DNA from: Candidatus Poribacteria bacterium
Lineage (GTDB): Bacteria; Poribacteria; WGA-4E; PCPOR2b
Direction of reading: 5' to 3'
DNA: 64,000 nt
Assembly (NCBI GenBank): GCA_028819845.1
Contig: JAPPKS010000031.1
Coordinates: 1 to 64,000 of the forward strand
Numbering within the stretch: the stretch's first letter is position 1; every line of letters begins with the position of its first letter. Of this stretch, positions 25,946 to 32,726 are shown in pieces. Under the pieces are notes generated by a model, which did not search any database, was not told the origin of the DNA, and saw nothing but the letters and a program-made list of their open reading frames with translations. The translations under genes and the position numbers were made by a program.

Positions 25946-26185
25946 ATGGCAAATCTAAGAGTGCGCTTGACTTTTCCGCCGGAGCGCGTCACCGAGCCTG
26001 TTGTCTACAACATCGGGCATCAATACAATGTTGTCACCAACATCCGGCGTGCTAACGTCACGGCTGACGAAGGGTGGATTATTTTGGAATTGATCGGCGA
26101 CACGGACGAACTCGAACGGGTAGTCGATCATCTCAAAAACATTAGAGTACAAGTCGAACCGGTGGAAGGTGATGTAGTCCAATAA
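25946..26185 (+). CDS. NIL-domain protein
   Basis: A 79-residue protein made of one NIL domain: V-R-L-T-F-P-x-x-x-V-T-E-P-V-V-Y at the start, central N-I-R-R-A-N-V and G-W-I-I-L-E-L, and the terminal V-E-x-V-x-G-D. NIL domains occur at the C-terminus of MetN transporters and in small proteins of sulfur and homocysteine metabolism, where they probably bind methionine-like ligands. AGGGA precedes the chosen ATG at 25946 (the frame opens at 25928). It is the last gene of the plus-strand run and follows the JAMM protease by 40 bases. Confidence 0.8.
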   Translation: MANLRVRLTFPPERVTEPVVYNIGHQYNVVTNIRRANVTADEGWIILELIGDTDELERVVDHLKNIRVQVEPVEGDVVQ

Positions 26186-26226
26186 AAGCCTGGCAATTGG
26201 CGCATTAACCCGGCCTTGCCGCATTG

Positions 26227-28122
26227 CTACAACTTATTCAAGGTTATCTCTAGCACAAAGTCCGGAACGAGGTCGAAAAATAGTACCAAGTGGTACTCGC
26301 TGTCCGTATTCTTTGCAATGATGAACTCTTTGGCGTTGGTTTCGACCCTGAACAGATCAAGGTGACTCGCAAATTCGTCTGGCAACTCCCATAGCGCAAT
26401 CGCATAATCTGGAAATTCCGATTCGGTGAGCATTCTCAACTCTATCCGATACCCCTCCTCGACCGGAATCCATTTTGGTTTTGAACGAAGCGTAGGAATC
26501 CTTGCCGGATCGACGCCCGAATAGACGGGCCACCTCCGGTTTGCCTGGAAGAAACCCACATCAGGAGTCTCCACGTGTGAAATCGAACTCCCCTCAGGTC
26601 CAAGCGTTGCTTCCTGGTTCGTGTAGTCGAACCACCAGATGGGGTTGAGACATTCCCGCTCGAACCGGATAGAGCGCCGTTGGTCCTCGACGACGATATA
26701 CTCGTAAGACCACGGGTCTTTGCCGCCGTAGCGCGTATTCTTCCTCAAATCCATGATTGGCGGGATGCGTGTATTCCATGGGAGCCGCTCGCGTGTCAAC
26801 AATATATGCGCCCCAGCCCACCCGTTAATCCAGTTCATATCGTAGAAGATGTGATCCGTCTTGCTGACGAATACAGTGCGCGGCGTAACTGTATAGTGGC
26901 GGCGATAGTAGTCGGCAACATCAAGAGATCTCGCGTAAACAAGCTTGAACGCTTTGGGTATTTCGAAAGCCATGTAACGCTGGAATCGTTCTACAAACTG
27001 AAATACCGGGTACAAATTGTGTTCAGTACCCCAGTCGCCGTCGTCAAGCGGACAGCGTAGAGATCCATCGCGCAGTTGGCACGTGAAAGCAGCGTCGTAA
27101 AGCGGGAACAAAAACGCCGGGTGCTCGCTCATCTCCACAAGGATCTTTGCCTCATTCACACCCTGGCGAAAACACCTCTCAGCCTCGTCCCAATGGTTTT
27201 CTGACGTGTCAAACTGGTTGTGCCAAGTCACAGGTCCCAAGAAATGCCATCCGGTACAGAAATCCCACTGATTCGCCACGACCGAACCGCCTTTATCCTG
27301 ATTGGTCTTGCGGAAATCCAACGGCGAGGCGAAGTAGGGAAATTCCGGCATTCCAAGCCACGAACCACCGTTCGCCATCTGTAGTCCGAAGTGGCTGTTG
27401 ATACCGAGTTCCGTGAACGTTGCCGCATAACCGGGGTCGTTTGAATGCCACATTTCAACCCGTCCCGCACGGGCGTCGTTTGTATCGGGTAAAAGTTGCT
27501 TGACTCGGTCGAGCGCTTCACCGTACACTCTCACGCGCTCTTCTTGGCTGAGCCTTGGCGTGTCCGGATATTGCGGAACGACTGCATCGCCGTAATATCG
27601 GTGAAACTCCAGAAATTTTTGGCACAGCGGATCGCCCGGATCGTAACTCACGGTATAGTCGATTTTCGCAATTTTCTCGTAATATCTCTCTACCGGGAGA
27701 GGGTAGTCGATTGGAATGCCGGTGGCGTGCAAAGTCGGTCGCTGCAGGGCGGGATAACCGCTGAAGCGTATTACAATCCAATCATCTTCGATCGCCGCGA
27801 AATAACGGTAGAACACCTCGTCGCCAGCACACCACCGCGCGATGTAGTTGCCGGGAGCCGGTGGCTGATAGCTGAAAAACGCACGCCCATTGTCGAATCT
27901 CAATTCAAACCGTTTTGACTCGAGTGTGTCCAACCATCCCAAATCTCCGCCCGCAGTAAAGGCATCCCCCGGTTCCGCGAGTTCGAGATATCGCGGGAAT
28001 ATGGTTAGCGGCTCGGCTTCGATTCCATCCGGGAGGTAAAAGGTGAATTCTACGCTTTCCCCCATCTGCAAAAGCCTGGCGCCCGTAATCCATTGCGGTT
28101 TTTTCAAAAGATTCTCATTCAT
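26227..28122 (-). CDS. Large protein of unknown function
   Basis: A 631-residue protein that I do not recognise. It has no signal peptide or membrane segment. Residues about 1-140 are beta-rich (S-V-E-F-T-F-Y-L-P-D-G, Y-I-A-R-W), like an N-terminal ligand-binding domain. Residues about 160-520 are rich in Trp, Tyr, His and Asp, with W-H-S-N-D-P-G-Y, W-D-F-C-T-G-W-H-F and D-G-D-W-G-T-E-H, a pattern seen in glycoside hydrolase or lyase barrels. A beta-rich tail follows (about 560-631). I infer a carbohydrate-active protein only weakly. It converges on the NIL gene and is followed by no gene on its strand; upstream lies a DUF309 gene 48 bases away. Confidence 0.65.
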   Translation of the reverse strand: MNENLLKKPQWITGARLLQMGESVEFTFYLPDGIEAEPLTIFPRYLELAEPGDAFTAGGDLGWLDTLESKRFELRFDNGRAFFSYQPPAPGNYIARWCAGDEVFYRYFAAIEDDWIVIRFSGYPALQRPTLHATGIPIDYPLPVERYYEKIAKIDYTVSYDPGDPLCQKFLEFHRYYGDAVVPQYPDTPRLSQEERVRVYGEALDRVKQLLPDTNDARAGRVEMWHSNDPGYAATFTELGINSHFGLQMANGGSWLGMPEFPYFASPLDFRKTNQDKGGSVVANQWDFCTGWHFLGPVTWHNQFDTSENHWDEAERCFRQGVNEAKILVEMSEHPAFLFPLYDAAFTCQLRDGSLRCPLDDGDWGTEHNLYPVFQFVERFQRYMAFEIPKAFKLVYARSLDVADYYRRHYTVTPRTVFVSKTDHIFYDMNWINGWAGAHILLTRERLPWNTRIPPIMDLRKNTRYGGKDPWSYEYIVVEDQRRSIRFERECLNPIWWFDYTNQEATLGPEGSSISHVETPDVGFFQANRRWPVYSGVDPARIPTLRSKPKWIPVEEGYRIELRMLTESEFPDYAIALWELPDEFASHLDLFRVETNAKEFIIAKNTDSEYHLVLFFDLVPDFVLEITLNKL

Positions 28123-28169
28123 CTGATATCGCTCTGGCTGCAGGTAGCCTTCCAGTTGCTTTGACGCAA

Positions 28170-28802
28170 TTAAATCGCTAGACGAATCAAGGGTTTGACA
28201 GTCGGACGTGAATAGGTGCGCTTTGAGACAGTGTCAGCAAAGAACGGCGCAAAAAAGGCATCGTGACAGGTCAGAAATTCATTTAAGTTAATTCCCATAT
28301 ACATGGTTGGGTTGCCAAGGTTCGTCCGCACGCGGCGGACCTTATCGCGTCCGGCTGTTGAAAGGCTTCGCAACGGTCGGAGTTGACGCGAATGGAATTT
28401 GATTAGCGAAGCTGAAATTTGAATCAACCCCTGCAAAAACAGCCGGTATTCATCTTCAGCTATCTGCCACAGTCCCTCCCACGCCTCGTGCGCTTCCCAC
28501 CAGAAAGCAAAGTTGTAGAGGTCTACGCCGTAGAGGTAATCCTCATTCTCGCGCCACGCCTCCGCCGGCGGGATATGCTCGTGGGCTTCTTCGTTCAATC
28601 CGTAACTATGACCATGAACGTCGTTGATTGGGTGAGGCGTGGTGCCCGGCACATGGCGATACGATGGAAAGGGTCGTTGCGGACAGTAACGTATCCAGTC
28701 AGGATCAAACGGCACAGGTTGCGGGATACGCGAATCTCTTTCCTCGGTGCGTCGAACAACGCGCTTTCGGCGCCTGAGAAATCCTAGTCCCGTGATTTTC
28801 AT
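28170..28802 (-). CDS. DUF309 family protein
   Basis: A 210-residue protein whose central part carries the DUF309 signature: N-F-A-F-W-W-E-A-H-E-A-W-E-G-L-W, then F-L-Q-G-L-I-Q-I-S-A-S (about 98-135). The family is a small helical fold of unknown function with conserved His and Glu suggestive of metal or nucleic-acid binding. The N-terminal 90 residues are basic and proline-rich and are longer than usual. The start at 28802 is preceded by GAGGTGG. Confidence 0.8.
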   Translation of the reverse strand: MKITGLGFLRRRKRVVRRTEERDSRIPQPVPFDPDWIRYCPQRPFPSYRHVPGTTPHPINDVHGHSYGLNEEAHEHIPPAEAWRENEDYLYGVDLYNFAFWWEAHEAWEGLWQIAEDEYRLFLQGLIQISASLIKFHSRQLRPLRSLSTAGRDKVRRVRTNLGNPTMYMGINLNEFLTCHDAFFAPFFADTVSKRTYSRPTVKPLIRLAI

Positions 28803-28861
28803 GAAGCTAACCACCTCAAGATTGAATCGGGGAGTGCTGGCGGGATTGGTGCGGGAAGTTC

Positions 28862-29176
28862 CTATGCAGTATCATCGCGTTTTTTATCTAGATCAAAGCC
28901 GTCCTTTATCCAATACACAAACTTGCATATACCTTTTGGTAAGAAGTACAATGTGGCGCCGCCAGTTAAGGTGAAAAACAAGCAAATTGATGCGTCACTA
29001 CGACTGTGATGCATAAGACTGTAGACTAAGCATAAACACCCGAAAGCCGCCCATAAACCACTTAATCCAACCGAACAAGCGGCAACAATTCTTCTAACGC
29101 CCTCGGATCGAGGTTGCTTGCTCTTCAATCTAGGCCTCCGGTTGTCACCATTCTCGATCGACCCCGTAAGCGTCAT
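28862..29176 (-). CDS. Small membrane protein downstream of the PIN toxin
   Basis: A 104-residue protein with a basic N-terminus and two hydrophobic segments (about 29-53 and 63-82), ending in a charged tail K-K-R-D-D-T. Its ATG lies 32 bases inside the 3' end of the PIN-domain gene in another frame. No homologue is recognised and the ribosome site (ACGGGAT) is weak. Being last in the AbiU2-PIN run, it could be a membrane-active accessory, but that is speculation. Confidence 0.5.
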   Translation of the reverse strand: MTLTGSIENGDNRRPRLKSKQPRSEGVRRIVAACSVGLSGLWAAFGCLCLVYSLMHHSRSDASICLFFTLTGGATLYFLPKGICKFVYWIKDGFDLDKKRDDTA

Positions 29177-29531
29177 ATCCCGTGTCTACGCTAATTATTG
29201 GAAATCCTTCAACCAGTCCTTGAGCGATTATCATGCGGTCAAATGGATCTCGGTGATGATATGGTAAATTGGTTAGCTTGATGAGGCTATCAACCGTAAT
29301 ATCCAATATCTCAATTTGATTCAGATGTAGTTCATCTGGAAACATCTGGTCAAACGGTCTGTCTAACTCAAGTTTCCCTAAACCCGTTTTAACTGCAATC
29401 TCCCATAGACTCGCAACACTGAATACACTTTCGTGGCTGGAATTCTCGATTAACTGTCGTGCTCTGCGGCTCAGTTTTTTGTCGTCAGCAAGAAACCAAA
29501 GCAGCGTATGTGTATCAAGCAGATACTTCAT
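29145..29531 (-). CDS. PIN-domain toxin (VapC-like)
   Basis: A 128-residue PIN-domain protein of the COG3744 type. The acidic centre is visible: D6 in L-L-D-T-H, E in L-W-E-I-A-V-K (about 44), D in R-D-P-F-D-R (about 95 and 99) and a late D in S-V-D-T. VapC-type proteins are RNases and usually follow a Phd/AbrB-like antitoxin. Here no such gene exists: the ATG overlaps by 4 bases (ATGA) the stop of a 272-residue AbiU2-like gene, which is therefore the likely partner. Confidence 0.88.
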   Translation of the reverse strand: MKYLLDTHTLLWFLADDKKLSRRARQLIENSSHESVFSVASLWEIAVKTGLGKLELDRPFDQMFPDELHLNQIEILDITVDSLIKLTNLPYHHRDPFDRMIIAQGLVEGFPIISVDTGYDAYGVDREW

Positions 29532-30346
29532 TCCATATACTCTTTGAAATCCGGTAGTTCATCGTCAAAATCTTCGCGAATGTGAATAAGTCCTTTTGCG
29601 CTGCCAGCTACAGCCTTTAACCACGGTTCCAGAAAGACGGTCTTCCACTTAAATTGGTAGGTTGGCATCGTCGTGTTTATTGACTCAGCATAAAACAGGA
29701 AGTGATACTTTACATAAGTCTGGTCCAGCAATTTCATGCAATCATCCAGTTCCCCAAATGTCGGAACATCTTCCGAATCGTCCATGTCCCAATGTGCAAT
29801 ACGTTTATCAGCGATCGCTTCATGAATTTCTACGGCGGATTTGAGCCGTTTCAAATCGGCTTCTACCATCGTGGGGCACACATGCTTTCCGCTGGCATCT
29901 GTGTATCGCGCAAAGTCATTCATCTTAATCAAATCTTTCGGTTTGGAGGTACCGGTAATCCCGACTTCTTCAAATTCGTTCCTTCCCTCTGTTTCTATTT
30001 GACTGATGTCAGGTCCATAAGGATAAGCACAGAGGGAACGAAAGTAGTCGCGGGATAACTCTTCAGGGTTTTTCAAAATATCACCAAGCAATCCCACAAA
30101 GGATATACTGTCCTTTTGAGGTTTAATTTGTCGGAGCAGCCCAGCTAGTGCATGAGAAAGATAAGTCCGCCCAAGATAGCGGTAGAAGGCACTCGGTTTT
30201 TGGATACGCGGATTCGCGCGGATAATGTCTTGAACTTCCCAGAAAATATTCGCATCCACAACAAGACCCTGAATTTCGTCGCGAATCGCCTGCATCCATG
30301 TAAGCCACTTCTTGAGTTTCGGACTCGCCTTAAATTTCTGATTCAT
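29528..30346 (-). CDS. AbiU2-like (HEPN-type) protein, copy 1
   Basis: A 272-residue mostly helical protein. Conserved features shared with its paralogue at 32 kb are P-R-I-Q-K-P-x-x-F-Y-R-Y-L near 50-62, H-A-x-x-G-L-x-R-Q-I-K, D-S-I-S, A-D-K-R-I-A-H-x-D near 180, T-x-x-E/D-L near 194, and a terminal W-K-x-x-F-x-E-P-W. This is the pattern of the HEPN_AbiU2 family, linked to abortive infection. The ATG at 30346 follows GAGGAAGG; the frame opens at a TTG at 30364. It overlaps the PIN toxin start by 4 bases. Whether it restrains or assists the PIN protein is unknown. Confidence 0.68.
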   Translation of the reverse strand: MNQKFKASPKLKKWLTWMQAIRDEIQGLVVDANIFWEVQDIIRANPRIQKPSAFYRYLGRTYLSHALAGLLRQIKPQKDSISFVGLLGDILKNPEELSRDYFRSLCAYPYGPDISQIETEGRNEFEEVGITGTSKPKDLIKMNDFARYTDASGKHVCPTMVEADLKRLKSAVEIHEAIADKRIAHWDMDDSEDVPTFGELDDCMKLLDQTYVKYHFLFYAESINTTMPTYQFKWKTVFLEPWLKAVAGSAKGLIHIREDFDDELPDFKEYME

Positions 30347-30450
30347 GGTATAAGCCTTCCTCAAACGGAAAAGTTCAGTTTTTCGATTATATGATGAGTG
30401 TCGCGCGGTTGAAGGTTACAGTTTTCCTCTGTCGGCGCAACGTATTGAGA

Positions 30451-30711
30451 TTATGAGGGCTGCAACGGCTTGTCAGACTGAAATGCACTGTACGCATACA
30501 CGGGTGTCTCGATGACGCGAACAGGGCGGTGCTGTCCCCATGCAGCTTGCTGTAAAAGTTCGACGGTTTCTGGGGAGAAGTATCTTTCTCCTGTTTCGGC
30601 ATTTACTCGGGCGGGCACATCTTCAACAATAACGAACCGCCCATTGACTTCAACACTATACGTTACCCTTTTCTCAACTAAAGTCTCATTCCACACATTA
30701 TCGTCGACCAT
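30451..30711 (-). CDS. YgiT/MqsA-like antitoxin-type protein without cysteines
   Basis: An 86-residue protein with the YgiT-type pattern L-V-E-K-R-V-T-Y-S followed by V-E-D-V-P-A-R-V-x-x-x-T-G-E-R-Y-F-S-P-E-T-V. The zinc-binding cysteines of that family are all missing (no Cys in the protein), with N-A-E-T-G-E in the usual C-x-x-C/T-G-E position. The start at 30711 has AGAGG upstream; the frame opens at 30738. YgiT-type genes normally follow a DUF4258 or MqsR toxin, but none is adjacent. It appears to be an orphan antitoxin-type gene within the decayed island. Confidence 0.55.
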   Translation of the reverse strand: MVDDNVWNETLVEKRVTYSVEVNGRFVIVEDVPARVNAETGERYFSPETVELLQQAAWGQHRPVRVIETPVYAYSAFQSDKPLQPS

Positions 30712-30767
30712 GCTGCCTCTTCTCCGTCTTGAAGTCAATCCATCGTATTATTCGGATTGATTGGATT

Positions 30768-30888
30768 TCAAAGTTGATTGAGCAATCCATCATATTCGGC
30801 GTGAGAGCCTATCCAAAACCGATAAATCCTATCATCTTCCCGCAAGCCCAAAGCACGCAAGAAAATCCTCTGCCAGATATGAGTTCAC
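30768..30888 (-). pseudogene. Collapsed ParE/RelE-like toxin gene
   Basis: A GTG at 30888 overlaps the antitoxin stop (GTGA) and encodes N-S-Y-L-A-E-D-F-L-A-C-F before stopping. In another frame the same stretch encodes L-R-A-L-G-L-R-E-D-D-R-I-Y, then R-F-W-I-G-S-H-A-E-Y-D, and ends at 30768. These match the start and end of a small ParE/RelE-type toxin family whose members run to about 90 residues. I infer an internal deletion of roughly 45 codons with a frame change, leaving an inactive toxin. Confidence 0.65.
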
Positions 30889-31103
30889 AACTCATCAATT
30901 CCCATCTTTTTGATGCGGCCTGCCTTAATGTCAGTTCGGACTTTGAGGGCGAGTTTGGCAAGTTTATCATGTGATTCGGAAAAAGCCGCATCCCATCGTC
31001 CTTCATCGTCGAGTTCTTCAAGGATCAACGCCGCAATGGTGTCTTGTTTTTCAGGTGGAAGTTTATAAACCTCAATGAGTGCTTTTTCAAGAAGTTGTGT
31101 CAT
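30885..31103 (-). CDS. Antitoxin of a ParE/RelE-type pair
   Basis: A 72-residue helical protein (L-P-P-E-K-Q-D-T-I-A-A-L-I-L-E-E-L-D-D-E-x-R-W) of a small antitoxin family usually encoded before a toxin ending in F-W-I-G-S-H-A-E-Y-D. GGAAGG lies upstream of the ATG at 31103; the frame opens at 31145. Its toxin remnant follows with a 4-base overlap, so the antitoxin outlived the toxin. It lies 118 bases beyond a MITE copy. Confidence 0.7.
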   Translation of the reverse strand: MTQLLEKALIEVYKLPPEKQDTIAALILEELDDEGRWDAAFSESHDKLAKLALKVRTDIKAGRIKKMGIDEL

Positions 31104-31220
31104 AATTGCCGTTCCTTCCTCTACTGGATGTAGCGCGTTTAGCATTCGTTACGGGAAGTATCAAAATATGTCCCGGCGCGTTTGGCACCGTACAAACATT
31201 GTGCTGTCTTGGTTTAACAG

Positions 31221-31504
31221 CAGACATCTTTCCAGAATAATTCCACCCCCCGATAGCCCCAGAGGGGCGACAGGTATATAGAAATCACTGTTACACATCA
31301 ACATCTAGCCCCAGCGGGGCGACAGGTGTAAAGAATTCATAGTAACAGAACAACATCTATCCCACAGGGGTCTTCTCTCATTAAATCGAAGATAGATTCT
31401 GCAGATGTATGGAAAACGCATTTGGAATCTATCCAAAAAAATTCCAGCGTCCGATGTCGCTTCAGTTGTGTCAACCACATTGAGTTAATTAGGAAAGATG
31501 TCTA
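31221..31504. mobile_element. MITE-like element, copy 2
   Basis: A 284-base non-coding element with terminal inverted repeats CAGACATCTTTCC (31221-31233) and GGAAAGATGTCTA (31492-31504), homologous to the element at 8361-8654. The interior carries two and a half units of TAGCCCCAG-(A/C)GGGGCGACAGGT spaced by about 52 bases, then the block shared with copy 1 (AAATCGAAGATAG ... TCAACCACATTGAGT-AATTAGGAAA). Its right end provides the last codons and stop of a small antitoxin-like ORF. Confidence 0.7.
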
Positions 31505-31592
31505 ATAAATCTCTCCGTTCCTGTAACAATTCGGCGATTGCCTGTTTGAACACTTCCTTCAGTTGATTCCTATCATCAATTATCTCGTGCAT
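31485..31592 (-). pseudogene. Antitoxin-like ORF truncated by the MITE
   Basis: An ATG at 31592 with GGAG 6 bases upstream starts a 35-codon frame, M-H-E-I-I-D-D-R-N-Q-L-K-E followed by a charged helix with L-L-Q-E-R-R-D-L-L. The last six codons and the stop lie inside the MITE right end (31485-31504). The helix resembles the N-terminus of longer small antitoxin-like proteins, so I read it as a gene cut by the insertion. The flank beyond the other MITE end does not continue the frame. It could also be a functional micro-protein. Confidence 0.45.
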
Positions 31593-31625
31593 ATCAAGCT
31601 CCAAATTTACTTTTATTCAAGCGGT

Positions 31626-31907
31626 TTAAACTTCGTCAGGCGAAAGTATCTTCGCCTGTACAGATTCCATTATGGAATCTCGAATGAAAACACTCGCATT
31701 TAGAATTTCGATACCGATGAGTTCTCCGGCGTCATTTAATTCTACCGTAATATTGGGATTCAGTTCAATACTTCCTTTCTCTGGTTCATCAGAAATCTCC
31801 AAATGCAATATGTCCTCTTGATCAAAATATGCCATCTTAGTCTTATTCAAGCGTATACCTCCCGGTCTGAATTCTGTCCATTCGACTCTCATAGAATCTA
31901 TAATCAT
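31626..31907 (-). CDS. DUF2283-like small protein
   Basis: A 93-residue protein. From residue 25 (M-A-Y-F-D-Q-E-D-I-L-H-L-E-I-S) it matches the DUF2283 pattern: short beta strands, a central N-I-T-V-E-L-N-D-A-G-E-L-I-G-I-E-I-L-N-A-S. Such proteins often sit next to DUF4258-type toxins as putative antitoxins. The 24-residue N-terminal extension is unusual, and residue 25 is an alternative start. The ATG at 31907 lies 3 bases after the ancestral stop of the AbiU2-like gene upstream, pointing to an old coupled operon. Confidence 0.65.
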   Translation of the reverse strand: MIIDSMRVEWTEFRPGGIRLNKTKMAYFDQEDILHLEISDEPEKGSIELNPNITVELNDAGELIGIEILNASVFIRDSIMESVQAKILSPDEV

Positions 31908-31982
31908 TTTTCATACTCTACAATCCATATACTCTTTGAAATCTTGGGGCTTGGCATTAAAATCATCAGACAGGTGATTGAG

Positions 31983-32678
31983 TCAATTCGCACTTCCGGA
32001 GGAATCCCTCAGCCATGGCTCACTGAAAATTGCCTTCCAGTCGCCTTGATAGGTTGGTTTCACCGTGATTGATCGTACATGAAACAATAAGTAGTATTTC
32101 TCAAACGTCTGCCGCAGCACTTCCAAACTCTTATTGAGTTCCTCTTCTAGGTCCTCGTAAGTCTTAACAAGTTTCGGTTCGCGCTTGTCTCGATGAGCTA
32201 TACGTTTGTCAGCATATTCCTCACATGCTATTGTCGTTTTCCTGAGTTTGTCCAAATCATCTTTTACAATACGAGGGCATACATGTGTTCCGCTGGCATC
32301 TGCGTGTTGCTTAAAATCATGCTTTATGATAGCCAATTCTGGCGGAGATAGAGGTCGAGTCAGAAGAGAGCAATAGTAATTGAAAGACAGTTCCTTGGGG
32401 TCATTAGCAATTTCCTCAAGTAACCTGGCTATTGATATGCTATCTTTATCCAATTTAATTTGCCGGCGCAACCCTATTATGGCATGGGAAATGTAGGAAT
32501 CGAATAGGTATCGGTAAAAGCGGTGAGGCTTTTGGATACGAGGATTTGCATTTACTATTTCTCGCACTCTGCGGAATGCTTCCACATCCCCAAGAAGGTG
32601 CGAAATTTCATTTTCAATGTCCTTTATCCAACGCAACCACTTTTCGAGTTTCGGGCTTTTATTGAATTGCTGATTCAT
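31983..32678 (-). CDS. AbiU2-like (HEPN-type) protein, copy 2, with premature stop
   Basis: A 231-residue paralogue of the 29.5-30.3 kb gene. It keeps P-R-I-Q-K-P-H-R-F-Y-R-Y-L, A-D-K-R-I-A-H-R-D and W-K-A-I-F-S-E-P-W. The start at 32678 follows GAAGAGG, as in copy 1. The frame ends at a TGA (31985-31983), but beyond it the same frame reads 23 more codons to 31911, including L-S-D-D-F-N and D-F-K-E-Y-M-D, clearly homologous to the C-terminus of copy 1. So a single nonsense change removes about 24 residues, unless the TGA-C context allows read-through. It follows the HNH gene by about 50 bases and precedes the DUF2283-like gene. Confidence 0.68.
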   Translation of the reverse strand: MNQQFNKSPKLEKWLRWIKDIENEISHLLGDVEAFRRVREIVNANPRIQKPHRFYRYLFDSYISHAIIGLRRQIKLDKDSISIARLLEEIANDPKELSFNYYCSLLTRPLSPPELAIIKHDFKQHADASGTHVCPRIVKDDLDKLRKTTIACEEYADKRIAHRDKREPKLVKTYEDLEEELNKSLEVLRQTFEKYYLLFHVRSITVKPTYQGDWKAIFSEPWLRDSSGSAN

Positions 32679-32726
32679 CTTGGAATACCTCTTCAATTGT
32701 TTAACTTGCTGTACATCGACATTTGA

